A stretch of DNA of 64,000 nt, from assembly GCF_001426585.1 (NCBI RefSeq), contig NZ_LMEI01000002.1:429-64428 (forward strand). The letters run 5' to 3'. The notes beneath the pieces were generated by a model that was given only the letters and a program-made list of their open reading frames with translations, searched no databases and was not told the origin of the DNA. This document shows positions 6,137-14,062 of the stretch, piece after piece; the first letter of the stretch is position 1, and every line of letters begins with the position of its first letter. Source of the stretch: Streptomyces sp. Root431. GTDB lineage: Bacteria; Actinomycetota; Actinomycetes; Streptomycetales; Streptomycetaceae. The translations under genes were made by a program, and so were the position numbers.

Positions 6137-8271
6137 TGACGACGCACCCGAAGCACACCGCCACCGTGCTCGCCGTGATCCCCGCCAGGGGAGGCTCGAA
6201 GGGCGTTCCCGCCAAGAACCTCGCCCCGGTGGCCGGCGTCCCGCTCGTGGCCCGCGCCGTCCGCGCCTGCCTCGGCGCCCGCCCGGTCACCCACGTCGTG
6301 GTCTCCACCGACGACTCCGCCATCGCGGCGGCGGCCCGCACCGCCGGGGCCGAGGCCGTGCACCGCCCCGCCGAGATCGCGGGCGACACCGCGACCAGCG
6401 AGGCCGCCGTCCTGCACGCGATGGACGCCTTCGAGGCCACCCACGGCCGCCCGGCCGACGTCGTCCTCCTCGTCCAGTGCACCAGCCCCTTCCTCACCTC
6501 CGCCGAGGTCGCCGAGACCGTCGAGCGCGTCACCTCCGGCGCCGCCGACACGGCCTTCACGGCGGCCCCGTCCCACGGCTTCCTCTGGCGCGCGGCCTCC
6601 GGCCCCGACGCCGAGGACGGCGCCACCGGCGTCAACCACGACAAGGCGCACCGCCCCCGCCGCCAGGACCGGGAGCCCGAGTACCTGGAGACCGGGGCCG
6701 TCTACGCGATGGACGCGGCCGGCTTCCGTACCCACGGACACCGCTTCTTCGGCCGCACCGCGCTCGTCGTCACCGACCCCGCCCGGGTCCTGGAGATCGA
6801 CGACCCGCACGACCTCGCCCGCGCCAAGGCCCTCGCGCCGCTCCTCGACGAGCCCGCCACCCCCGGCTTCGGCGACGTCGACGCGGTCGTCCTCGACTTC
6901 GACGGCACGCAGACCGACGACCGGGTCCACCTCGACGCCGAGGGACGCGAGTTCGTCTCCGCGCACCGCGGCGACGGCCTCGGCATCGCGGCCCTGCGCC
7001 GCGCCGGCCTGCCCGTCCTCATCCTCTCCACCGAACAGAACGCCGTCGTCGCCGCCCGCGCCCGCAAGCTCAAGATCCCCGTCCTGCACGGCATCGACCG
7101 CAAGGACCGGGCCCTCAAGGAGTGGTGCGACGCCGAGGGCATCGACCCGCAGCGCGTGCTCTACGCCGGCAACGACGTCAACGACCTGCCCTGCTTCCAC
7201 CTCGTCGGCTGGCCCGTCGCGGTGAGCAGCGCCCACGACTCCGTGCGGGCCGCGGCCCGTGCGGTCACCGCCACCCCCGGTGGCTTCGGAGCGATCCGCG
7301 AGATCGCGGCCTGGCTCCTCGGACCCGAGCTCGACACCCCCGCCCCCCCGCATTCCCAACTCGTAAGGAACAGCACCATGAGCACTCGTCTGCGCACCTT
7401 CGGCGAGAAGACCGCCGGCCCGGGTCAGCCCGTCTACATCACGGGCGAGATCGGCATCAACCACAACGGCGAGCTCGAGAACGCCCTCGCGCTCGTCGAC
7501 GTCGCCGCCGAGGCCGGCTGTGACGCCGTCAAGTTCCAGAAGCGCACCCCGGAGATCTGCACCCCGCGAGACCAGTGGGACATCGAGCGCGACACCCCCT
7601 GGGGCCGGATGACGTACATCGACTACCGTCACCGCGTGGAGTTCGGCGAGGACGAGTACCGCGCCATCGACGAGCACTGCAAGAAGCGCGGCATCGACTG
7701 GTTCGCCTCCCCGTGGGACACCGAGGCCGTCGCCTTCCTGGAGAAGTTCGACGTCCCCGCCCACAAGGTCGCCTCCGCGTCCCTCACCGACGACGAGCTG
7801 CTCCGCGCCCTGCGCGCCACCGGCCGTACGGTCATCCTCTCCACGGGCATGTCCACCCCGAAGCAGATCCGCCACGCGGTCGAGGTCCTCGGCTCGGACA
7901 ACATCCTGCTCTGCCACGCCACCTCGACCTACCCGGCCAAGGCCGAGGAGCTCAACCTCCGTGTGATCAACACGCTGAAGGACGAGTACCCGAACGTCCC
8001 GATCGGCTATTCCGGCCACGAGACCGGCCTGCAGACCACCCTCGCCGCCGTCGCCCTCGGTGCCACCTTCGTCGAGCGCCACATCACCCTCGACCGCGCC
8101 ATGTGGGGCTCCGACCAGGCCGCCTCCGTCGAGCCGCAGGGCCTCCAGCGCCTCGTCCGCGACATCCGCACCATCGAGACCGCCCTCGGTGACGGCGTCA
8201 AGAAGGTCTACGAGTCGGAGCTCGGCCCGATGAAGAAGCTCCGCCGGGTCCAGGGGCTCGTCGCCGCATGA
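6136..8271 (+). CDS. Continuous frame: CMP-nonulosonate synthetase + HAD phosphatase, reading into the NeuB-like synthase (711 aa)
   Basis: Residues 1-235 form a cytidylyltransferase of the NeuA/KdsB class (VIPARGGSKGVPAKNLAPV at 15-33; QCTSPFLTSAEV; ETGAVYAMD), which activates a nonulosonic acid to its CMP form. Residues 245-400 are a KdsC-like HAD phosphatase with the nucleophile motif DFDGTQTDD, LSTEQN, a conserved Lys and GNDVNDLP; it could remove the 9-phosphate of a nonulosonate. Animal CMP-sialate synthetases show the same fusion. There is no stop before the NeuB-like part: a TAA at 7364-7366 is one base out of frame, just after a run of seven C at 7343-7349. The frame therefore continues to 8271. 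Either this is a true fusion, or an indel in the C run removed the stop. The start overlaps the previous stop by one base. Confidence 0.8.
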   Translation: MTTHPKHTATVLAVIPARGGSKGVPAKNLAPVAGVPLVARAVRACLGARPVTHVVVSTDDSAIAAAARTAGAEAVHRPAEIAGDTATSEAAVLHAMDAFEATHGRPADVVLLVQCTSPFLTSAEVAETVERVTSGAADTAFTAAPSHGFLWRAASGPDAEDGATGVNHDKAHRPRRQDREPEYLETGAVYAMDAAGFRTHGHRFFGRTALVVTDPARVLEIDDPHDLARAKALAPLLDEPATPGFGDVDAVVLDFDGTQTDDRVHLDAEGREFVSAHRGDGLGIAALRRAGLPVLILSTEQNAVVAARARKLKIPVLHGIDRKDRALKEWCDAEGIDPQRVLYAGNDVNDLPCFHLVGWPVAVSSAHDSVRAAARAVTATPGGFGAIREIAAWLLGPELDTPAPPHSQLVRNSTMSTRLRTFGEKTAGPGQPVYITGEIGINHNGELENALALVDVAAEAGCDAVKFQKRTPEICTPRDQWDIERDTPWGRMTYIDYRHRVEFGEDEYRAIDEHCKKRGIDWFASPWDTEAVAFLEKFDVPAHKVASASLTDDELLRALRATGRTVILSTGMSTPKQIRHAVEVLGSDNILLCHATSTYPAKAEELNLRVINTLKDEYPNVPIGYSGHETGLQTTLAAVALGATFVERHITLDRAMWGSDQAASVEPQGLQRLVRDIRTIETALGDGVKKVYESELGPMKKLRRVQGLVAA
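7378..8271 (+). CDS. NeuB-like nonulosonic acid (sialic acid / Kdn) synthase, probable internal start
   Basis: A NeuB-family TIM-barrel that condenses phosphoenolpyruvate with a hexose derivative. Motifs: GEIGINHNGELENAL near residue 23, DAVKFQKRTPE, ASPWDTEAVAFLE, STGMSTPKQIRHAV, CHATSTYPAKAEELNL, IGYSGHETGLQTTLAAVALGA and ERHITLDRAMWGSDQAAS. The ATG at 7378 is preceded at normal distance by AAGGA (7365-7369), so this part is probably translated on its own even though the upstream frame runs into it. At 297 residues it is about 50 shorter than classic NeuB and has no C-terminal SAF (antifreeze-like) domain, which suggests a substrate other than ManNAc, such as mannose or mannose 6-phosphate for Kdn. 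The stop overlaps the next start as ATGA. Confidence 0.85.
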   Translation: MSTRLRTFGEKTAGPGQPVYITGEIGINHNGELENALALVDVAAEAGCDAVKFQKRTPEICTPRDQWDIERDTPWGRMTYIDYRHRVEFGEDEYRAIDEHCKKRGIDWFASPWDTEAVAFLEKFDVPAHKVASASLTDDELLRALRATGRTVILSTGMSTPKQIRHAVEVLGSDNILLCHATSTYPAKAEELNLRVINTLKDEYPNVPIGYSGHETGLQTTLAAVALGATFVERHITLDRAMWGSDQAASVEPQGLQRLVRDIRTIETALGDGVKKVYESELGPMKKLRRVQGLVAA

Positions 8272-9470
8272 CCGGGCAGCTGGCGTTCGTCGAGAGCCCG
8301 GTCCAGCTCCTCAATGTCCTGGAATGGGCGCACACGCAGGCGCCCGACCGGGCGCCCGGCGCGGCGCCCGCACCCGGAGCCTCCGCTCCGGACGAGCCCG
8401 TCAGCACGTCAGCCCCGGCGTCCCGCACCACGGACGCCACCGCCCCGGGGGCAGCGTCCGCCCCCACCCCGGGGGCGGCGCGCACCGCGCCCGCCCTCAC
8501 GGTCGTCGTCCTCTCGCCGACCGACCCCATGTCGCGTGGCCAGCTGCGCCGGATGGCCCAGCTGGCCCGCGACGAGGGCCTCACCGTCCACTGGCAGGAG
8601 GCCCGCGGCGGCCGGGGCGCGCTCGTCCGCACCCTGCGGCAGCTCGCCCCGCCGCTGCGCCGGGCGGAGCGGGTCATCATCGGCGACCCGTTCTCCCGCT
8701 ACGTACAGCTGCTCCTGTCGCTCTTCTCGCCCCGGCACCTGACCGTGGTCGACGACGGCACCGCGACCATGGAGTTCGCCGCCCAGATCGGCCGCGGCGA
8801 GCGCCTGGTGCGCTGGCACCGCAAGGGCAACCTGGGCCCGCGCGAGCTGGTCCTCGCGCCGGTGACCTCGCTGGCCCGGCGGCGCCTCGCCCCGGCCCGC
8901 CGCCGTACGGTCGAGATCTTCACGTCGCTGCCCGTCGAGACCCCGGCCGGCATCGAGGTCACGGAGAACACCTACGCCTGGACCCGGGCCCGCTTCGGCC
9001 CCCCGCTGCTGACCGGCGGCGCGGACCTGGTGGGCACCTCGCTCGTCGAGACGGGCGTGGTCGACGCCGACCACTACGCGCGCGTGGTCGCGGAACTGGC
9101 CCGCGCCCACGGCGCGACCCGCTACTTCGCGCACCGCCGCGAGAGCGCCGAGAAGCTGCACCGCATCGCGGTCGACACCGGCCTCCAGGTGGTCAGGCCC
9201 GACCTGCCCCTGGAGCTGATCGCCCGCCGCGGCCCGATCGGCCGGACGGTCGTCAGCTTCCCGTCCACGGTCGTCCACACCCTGCCGCTGGCCCTCGCCG
9301 GTACGGGGGTCAAGGTCGCCGTGATCGAGGTCGCGCCCGAGTGGCTGCGGGCGACCGCGTCACCGCGCGCCCAGGGCTTCCTGTCCGGAGTGGCGGGCAC
9401 GGCGGCCCACGAGGTCGACCGGCTCACCGCACGGGTCACCGGGGCCACAGGGGTCACGGGAACGGCCTGA
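8268..9470 (+). CDS. Sialyltransferase-like protein (GT52 / polysialyltransferase-like), putative
   Basis: 400 residues, translationally coupled to the NeuB-like gene. It begins TGQLAFVESPVQLLNVLEWA, resembling bacterial lipooligosaccharide sialyltransferases, then carries an Ala/Pro-rich insert at about residues 25-75. Further family-like elements are TVVDDGTATMEFAAQIGRG, RYFAHRRESAEKLHRI and IARRGPIGRTVVSFPSTVVHTL, where the P-hydrophobic-SF-ST stretch corresponds to the motif that binds CMP-sugar. I infer that it transfers the nonulosonic acid made by the upstream genes to the acceptor or growing chain. Function rests on motif resemblance and operon position only. The next 143 bases hold nothing I can identify beyond the start region of the amidohydrolase gene. 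Confidence 0.6.
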   Translation: MTGQLAFVESPVQLLNVLEWAHTQAPDRAPGAAPAPGASAPDEPVSTSAPASRTTDATAPGAASAPTPGAARTAPALTVVVLSPTDPMSRGQLRRMAQLARDEGLTVHWQEARGGRGALVRTLRQLAPPLRRAERVIIGDPFSRYVQLLLSLFSPRHLTVVDDGTATMEFAAQIGRGERLVRWHRKGNLGPRELVLAPVTSLARRRLAPARRRTVEIFTSLPVETPAGIEVTENTYAWTRARFGPPLLTGGADLVGTSLVETGVVDADHYARVVAELARAHGATRYFAHRRESAEKLHRIAVDTGLQVVRPDLPLELIARRGPIGRTVVSFPSTVVHTLPLALAGTGVKVAVIEVAPEWLRATASPRAQGFLSGVAGTAAHEVDRLTARVTGATGVTGTA

Positions 9471-9613
9471 CGGACCAACCGGGTCGAATTCGGCCGAGCG
9501 TACCCACACGGAAGGGGCTTCATGCCTGCCAAACCGAGATTCTTTCCCCTAACGGGCTGAACTTTTCGTGATCAACGGGCAGTTGACCGCGTAGGGGGCC
9601 TACCCTTCAAAAG

Positions 9614-10828
9614 GTGAACCAGTTGAAGTCCCGTGAGCCAGGCTCCGTCACCCTGCCCGGAACGCTGTCCGCACCCCTGCGCGCCGAACTGATCGCCTTC
9701 CGCAGGGACTTGCACATGCACCCCGAGCTCGGCAACCAGGAGTTCCGTACGACCGCCGCGCTCAAGGCCCGCCTGGAGGTGGCCGGCCTCGCGCCGAAGG
9801 TCCTGCCGGGCGGCACCGGGCTCATCTGTGACATCGGCACCCCGGACCGCGGCCGCCCGATGCTCGCGATCCGCGCCGACATCGACGCGCTGCCCATCCC
9901 CGACGTGAAGACCGTCGACTACCGCTCCACCGTGGCCAACCGGGCCCATGCCTGCGGACACGACGTCCACACCACCACCGTCCTCGGCGCCGGGCTCGTC
10001 CTCGCCGAACTCGACCGGCAGGGCCTCCTCCCGCACGCGGTGCGGCTCCTCTTCCAGCCCGCCGAGGAAGTGCTGCCCGGCGGCGCCGCCGACGCGGTCG
10101 AGGCCGGAGTGCTCGACGGCGTCGGCCGCATCATCGCCGTCCACTGCGACCCGAAGGTGGACGCGGGGAAGATCGGGATCCGGTCCGGCCCCATCACCTC
10201 GGCCTGCGACCGGCTGGAAATCACCCTTGACGGTCCCGGCGGTCACACCGCCCGCCCGCACCTCACCACCGACCTCGTCACCGCCGTCGCCCGCGTCGCC
10301 ACCGACGTCCCCGCCGTGCTGGCCCGCCGTGTCGACGCCCGGTCGGGCCTCTCGGTCACCTGGGGGCGCATCGAGGCGGGCCACGCCTGCAACGTCATCC
10401 CGCAGCACGCCGAGCTCTCCGGCACCGTCCGCTGCCTCGACCTGCCGACCTGGCGCGACGCGCCCGACGTGGTCCACGCGGCGATCGACGAGATCGCGAC
10501 CCTGCACCGCGCGAAGTCGACGGTCAACTACGTCCGGGGCGTCCCCCCGGTCGTCAACGACCCGGTCGTCACCGAGCTCCTCGCCGACGCGATGACCGCC
10601 CGCCGCGGACCGTATGCGATCGAGGACACCGAGCAGAGCCTCGGCGGCGAGGACTTCTCCTGGTATCTGGAGCACGTCCCCGGCGCCATGGCCCGCCTGG
10701 GCGTCCGTACCCCCGGCGACACCCGCGTCCGTGACCTGCACACGGGCGACTTCGACGTGGACGAGCGCTGCATCGAGGCGGCCGTCGAACTCTTCACGGC
10801 CGCGGCCCTGCTCGACCGCAGGGGCTGA
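9614..10828 (+). CDS. M20-family amidohydrolase / metallopeptidase
   Basis: 404 residues in the M20D aminoacylase/hippurate hydrolase group. The N-terminal RRDLHMHPELGNQEFRT, the metal-ligand regions AIRADIDALPI and HACGHDVHTTTVLGA, and FQPAEEVLPGGAADAVEAG are all present, with the lid domain in the middle (GPGGHTARPHLTTDLV) and a final metal-ligand region ...GGEDFSWYLEHVPGAMARLG. Such enzymes cleave N-acyl amino acids or similar amides with two metal ions. The GTG at 9614 is the only start that precedes the HPELG region sensibly. It stands alone between the glycopolymer locus and the nucleoside transporter; a substrate cannot be assigned. Confidence 0.88.
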   Translation: MNQLKSREPGSVTLPGTLSAPLRAELIAFRRDLHMHPELGNQEFRTTAALKARLEVAGLAPKVLPGGTGLICDIGTPDRGRPMLAIRADIDALPIPDVKTVDYRSTVANRAHACGHDVHTTTVLGAGLVLAELDRQGLLPHAVRLLFQPAEEVLPGGAADAVEAGVLDGVGRIIAVHCDPKVDAGKIGIRSGPITSACDRLEITLDGPGGHTARPHLTTDLVTAVARVATDVPAVLARRVDARSGLSVTWGRIEAGHACNVIPQHAELSGTVRCLDLPTWRDAPDVVHAAIDEIATLHRAKSTVNYVRGVPPVVNDPVVTELLADAMTARRGPYAIEDTEQSLGGEDFSWYLEHVPGAMARLGVRTPGDTRVRDLHTGDFDVDERCIEAAVELFTAAALLDRRG

Positions 10829-11141
10829 GCAGGGGCCGAGCACGGGCGGTTCAGGGTGGAATCCGGGCTGGTTCGGGGCCGATTCCGGGTCGGCCGCGGG
10901 CTGCTTCGGGCCCGATTCCGGGTCGATTCCGGCCCGGTTCCGGGTCGGTTCCGGGCAGTGGGAGAGCCGGGGGTGTCGCCGCCCGCCCGGCGGCCCCGCC
11001 GCCCGTAGGGTGGTGGCCGGGGCGTCACCTCGCGGTCCCGCCGCCCGCGTCGGGTGTCGGACCGTCCCCGTGCCGCTACCGTCTGGTACGACCGCGGGCG
11101 TCGATCCGGTAACGACTCATGAACGGGTCTTTAACTGACAT
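10829..11141. repeat. Intergenic region with degenerate GATTCCGGG/GGTTCCGGG repeats
   Basis: From about 10846 to 10960 the sequence is a run of decamer-like units around ATTCCGGGTC and GGTTCCGGG (for example 10881-10889, 10915-10923, 10925-10932, 10937-10945, 10947-10954). The units are imperfect and there is no open frame with normal codon use. The remainder up to the bmpA promoter shows no other feature I can support. Confidence 0.55.
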
Positions 11142-11157
11142 CTACGCGCGTTACGAT
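11142..11157 (+). promoter_or_regulatory. Nucleoside-regulon operator and -10 element of bmpA
   Basis: CTACGCGCGTTA at 11142-11153 matches the palindrome CTACGCGCGTAG found at the other nucleoside genes in ten of twelve positions. It overlaps a likely -10 hexamer TACGAT (11152-11157) with TTTAAC about 16 bases further upstream. A protein bound here would block the promoter. Confidence 0.6.
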
Positions 11158-11213
11158 CGCCCGAAACCAGCGCCGGAAGAGGCGCTTTCGGTCAGTCTTG
11201 AAGGGACCTCCTC

Positions 11214-12254
11214 GTGCGCCGGGTATCCAAGATCACCGCCGCGTGTGCTGTCACTGCGGCTCTCGCTCTCACTGCCACCGCCTGCGGGGAGTCCTCCACC
11301 GAGGACACGGGCTCCGACTCGGGCTCCATCAAGGTCGGCATGGCCTACGACGTCGGTGGTCGTGGCGACAACTCCTTCAACGACTCCGCCGCGCGCGGTC
11401 TCGACAAGGCCAAGGCCGACCTCGGTGTCGAGACCAAGGAGCTCACCGCCAAGACCGGTGAGACCCCGGCCGACCGCGAGCAGCGCCTCTCCTCCCTCGC
11501 CGAGGGCGGCTACAACCCGGTCATCGGTGTCGGCTTCGCCTACAAGGACGCCATCGACAAGGTCGCCGCGAAGTTCCCGAAGACCACCTTCGGCCTGGTC
11601 GACTCGGTCTCCGAGGCGAAGAACGTCGACTCGATCGTCTTCACCGAGGAGCAGGGCTCGTACCTCGCCGGTGTCGCGGCCGCTCTGAAGTCCAAGGACG
11701 GCAAGATCGGCTTCATCGGCGGCGTCGACACCCCGCTGATCAAGAAGTTCGCCGCCGGCTTCCAGCAGGGCGTCAAGGACACCAAGCCGAACGCCTCGGT
11801 CACGATCCAGTACCTCTCCACCGGTACGGACTTCTCCGGCTTCGGTGCCCCGGACAAGGGCAAGGCCGCCGCCAAGGGCATGCTCGACAAGGGCATCGAC
11901 GTCATCTACGCCGCCGCGGGCGGCTCCGGTGCCGGTGCCATCGAGGCCGTCGCCGCGAAGCCCGGCGCCTGGGCGATCGGCGTCGACTCGGACCAGGCCA
12001 AGGACCCGGCCCTGTCCAAGTACGCCGGCTCGATCATGACCTCGATGGTCAAGAACGTCGACACCGGCGTCTTCGAGCTCGTCGAGTCCGTCAAGGACGG
12101 CAAGCCGTCGACCGGCGTGCACACCTACTCGCTCGCCGAGGACGGTGTCTCGCTGACCACCACGGGTGACCACCTCAAGGACATCCAGGCCCAGATCGAC
12201 GAGGCCAAGAAGAAGATCGTCGACGGTCAGATCAAGGTCAACACGACCCTCTGA
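11214..12254 (+). CDS. bmpA: BMP-family nucleoside ABC transporter substrate-binding lipoprotein
   Basis: 346 residues. A lipoprotein signal peptide (MRRVSKITAACAVTAALALTATAC, lipobox TATAC) anchors it outside the membrane. The mature part is a basic membrane protein (BMP/Med) fold: KVGMAYDVGGRGDNSFNDSA, GVGFAYKDAIDKVAAKFPKT, EEQGSYLAGVAA, GFIGGVDTPLIKKFAAGF and DVIYAAAGGSGAGAIEA. Members of this family deliver purine or pyrimidine nucleosides to an ATPase/two-permease complex, and exactly that set follows. GTG 11214 has AAGGGA 8-13 bases upstream. A terminator separates it from the ATPase gene, which fits higher expression of the binding protein. It is probably induced by nucleosides through the operator at 11142. 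Confidence 0.92.
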   Translation: MRRVSKITAACAVTAALALTATACGESSTEDTGSDSGSIKVGMAYDVGGRGDNSFNDSAARGLDKAKADLGVETKELTAKTGETPADREQRLSSLAEGGYNPVIGVGFAYKDAIDKVAAKFPKTTFGLVDSVSEAKNVDSIVFTEEQGSYLAGVAAALKSKDGKIGFIGGVDTPLIKKFAAGFQQGVKDTKPNASVTIQYLSTGTDFSGFGAPDKGKAAAKGMLDKGIDVIYAAAGGSGAGAIEAVAAKPGAWAIGVDSDQAKDPALSKYAGSIMTSMVKNVDTGVFELVESVKDGKPSTGVHTYSLAEDGVSLTTTGDHLKDIQAQIDEAKKKIVDGQIKVNTTL

Positions 12255-12265
12255 CGCACGTCGGA

Positions 12266-12310
12266 AAGGGGGCCCGGAGAGCGGCTTCGGCCGACACTCC
12301 GGGCCCCCTT
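12266..12310 (+). terminator. Intrinsic terminator after bmpA
   Basis: A perfect 14-base arm AAGGGGGCCCGGAG (12266-12279) pairs with 12297-12310 (CTCCGGGCCCCCTT). It lies 12 bases past the bmpA stop and would separate bmpA from the ATPase/permease operon, which has its own operator. Confidence 0.8.
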
Positions 12311-12346
12311 CACACGTATGTCCGCGGGCAGTTGAACGATTTTCCC

Positions 12347-12366
12347 GACGCTACGCGCGTAGCGTC
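12347..12366. promoter_or_regulatory. Twenty-base perfect palindrome, nucleoside-regulon operator of the ABC operon
   Basis: GACGCTACGCGCGTAGCGTC is its own reverse complement over all twenty bases and is the longest copy of the CTACGCGCGTAG element in the window. Downstream lies a likely -10 region (TACAGGGTAT, 12373-12382), which puts transcription start near 12390 and the operator over the -35 region. This argues against the in-frame TTG at 12332 as the ATPase start. Confidence 0.7.
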
Positions 12367-12451
12367 ATGGCGTACAGGGTATTTTTCGCCACCGACAGCG
12401 CCTGCGTCCCCGCCTCGTCCTCCTCACGCTCCCTGCCTTGGAGAGTGCGTC

Positions 12452-14062
12452 ATCAAAGCCTCCAGCACCAGCAGTCCGAACGCCGTAGAACTCCGCGGCA
12501 TCACCAAGCGTTTCCCCGGCGTCGTGGCCAATCACGACATCGACATCACCGTGCGCCGCGGCACCGTCCACGCCCTCGTGGGCGAGAACGGCGCGGGCAA
12601 GTCGACGCTGATGAAGATCCTCTACGGCATGCAGAAGCCGGACGAGGGCACCATCACGGTCGACGGCGAGCAGGTGACGTTCAACAGCCCCGGCGACGCC
12701 ATCGTCCGCGGCGTCGGCATGGTGCACCAGCACTTCATGCTCGCGGACAACCTCACCGTCCTCGAGAACGTCGTCCTCGGCTCCGAGAAGCTCTACGGCA
12801 TCGGTGACAAGGCCCGCGCCAAGATCAAGGAGATCTCCGACGCGTACGGTCTCGGCGTCCGCCCCGACGTCCTCGTCGAGGACCTCGGTGTGGCCGACCG
12901 CCAGCGCGTCGAGATCCTCAAGGTCCTCTACCGCGGCGCCCGCACCCTGATCCTCGACGAGCCGACCGCCGTGCTCGTCCCGCAGGAGGTCGACGCGCTC
13001 TTCGACAACCTGCGCGAGCTCAAGGCCGAGGGCCTGACCGTCATCTTCATCTCGCACAAGCTGGGCGAGGTCCTGTCGGTCGCCGATGAGATCACCGTCA
13101 TCCGGCGCGGCACCACGGTCGGCACCGCCGACCCGAAGCACACCACCACCAAGCAGCTCGCGGAGCTGATGGTCGGCGCCGAGCTGCCCTCGCCGGAGAC
13201 CCGCGAGTCCACGGTCACGGACGTGCCGATGCTGACGGTCCAGGACCTGGCGCTGAGCGCGGTCGACCCCGACGGCGTGGTCCGCACGGTCCTCGGCGGG
13301 ATCAGCTTCACCATCCACAAGGGTGAGGTGCTCGGCATCGCCGGCGTCGAGGGCAACGGCCAGTCGGAGCTCGTCGACACGATCATGGGCATGCGCAACG
13401 CCGACGGCGGTGTCGTGACCCTGGACGGCCAGGACATCTCCGAGGCCCCCACGCGCAAGCGCCGCGAGGACGGCATCGGCTGCATCCCTGAGGACCGCCA
13501 CCGGCACGGTCTGCTCCTGGAGGCCCCTCTCTGGGAGAACCGCATCCTGGGGCACGTCACCGAGAAGCCGAACTCCAAGGGCGCCATCCTCGACCTCAAG
13601 GCCGCCCGCAAGGACACCGAGCGGATCGTCCGCGAGTACGACGTGCGTACCCCCGGCATCGACGTCACCGCGGCCTCCCTCTCCGGCGGAAACCAGCAGA
13701 AGCTGATCGTCGGCCGCGAGATGAGCCACGACCCCAAGCTGCTGATCGCCGCGCACCCCACCCGGGGCGTGGACGTCGGCGCGCAGGCGCAGATCTGGGA
13801 CCAGATCCGCGACGCGCGCCGTGAGGGCCTGGCGGTCCTGCTGATCTCCGCCGACCTCGACGAGCTGATCGGCCTCTCCGACACCCTGCGCGTGATGTAC
13901 CGCGGCCGGCTCGTGGCGGACGCCGACCCGGCGACGATCACCCCGGAGGAGCTGGGCTCGGCCATGACCGGCGCCGCCGCCGGCCACCTTGAGCACGATG
14001 AGAGCCCTGAGAGCCCTGCGGGCACTGAGGGCACCGACGGCCCGGAGGACGAGGCCCGATGA
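12452..14062 (+). CDS. Nucleoside ABC transporter ATP-binding protein (two ABC domains)
   Basis: A sugar/nucleoside-type double ATPase of about 536 residues. Domain one: VELRGITKRFPGVVANHD, Walker A GENGAGKSTLMKIL and Walker B LILDEPTAVL; its signature region reads LGVADRQRVEIL. Domain two: Walker A-like VEGNGQSELVDTI, signature SLSGGNQQKLIVGRE and AHPTRGVDVGAQ. It energises the two permeases that follow. Start: no ATG, GTG or TTG lies where expected. GGAG (12440-12443) is followed after eight bases by ATC (12452), so initiation at ATC, or an ATG changed to ATC, is the best reading. The only ordinary in-frame start, TTG 12332, lies upstream of the operator and promoter. The end overlaps the next gene as ATGA. 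The tail is Glu/Asp/Gly/Pro-rich. Confidence 0.88.
   Translation: MKASSTSSPNAVELRGITKRFPGVVANHDIDITVRRGTVHALVGENGAGKSTLMKILYGMQKPDEGTITVDGEQVTFNSPGDAIVRGVGMVHQHFMLADNLTVLENVVLGSEKLYGIGDKARAKIKEISDAYGLGVRPDVLVEDLGVADRQRVEILKVLYRGARTLILDEPTAVLVPQEVDALFDNLRELKAEGLTVIFISHKLGEVLSVADEITVIRRGTTVGTADPKHTTTKQLAELMVGAELPSPETRESTVTDVPMLTVQDLALSAVDPDGVVRTVLGGISFTIHKGEVLGIAGVEGNGQSELVDTIMGMRNADGGVVTLDGQDISEAPTRKRREDGIGCIPEDRHRHGLLLEAPLWENRILGHVTEKPNSKGAILDLKAARKDTERIVREYDVRTPGIDVTAASLSGGNQQKLIVGREMSHDPKLLIAAHPTRGVDVGAQAQIWDQIRDARREGLAVLLISADLDELIGLSDTLRVMYRGRLVADADPATITPEELGSAMTGAAAGHLEHDESPESPAGTEGTDGPEDEAR

Noticed and set aside
9583..9612. TTGACC plus TACCCT as a promoter for the amidohydrolase gene
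   Set aside because: The spacing between the two hexamers is only 12 bases, and with a 17-base spacer the -10 (TTCAAA) is poor.
12332..12451. TTG 12332 as start of the nucleoside ABC ATPase
   Set aside because: It lies upstream of the operator and the likely -10, and the added 40 residues do not resemble the N-terminus of such ATPases.
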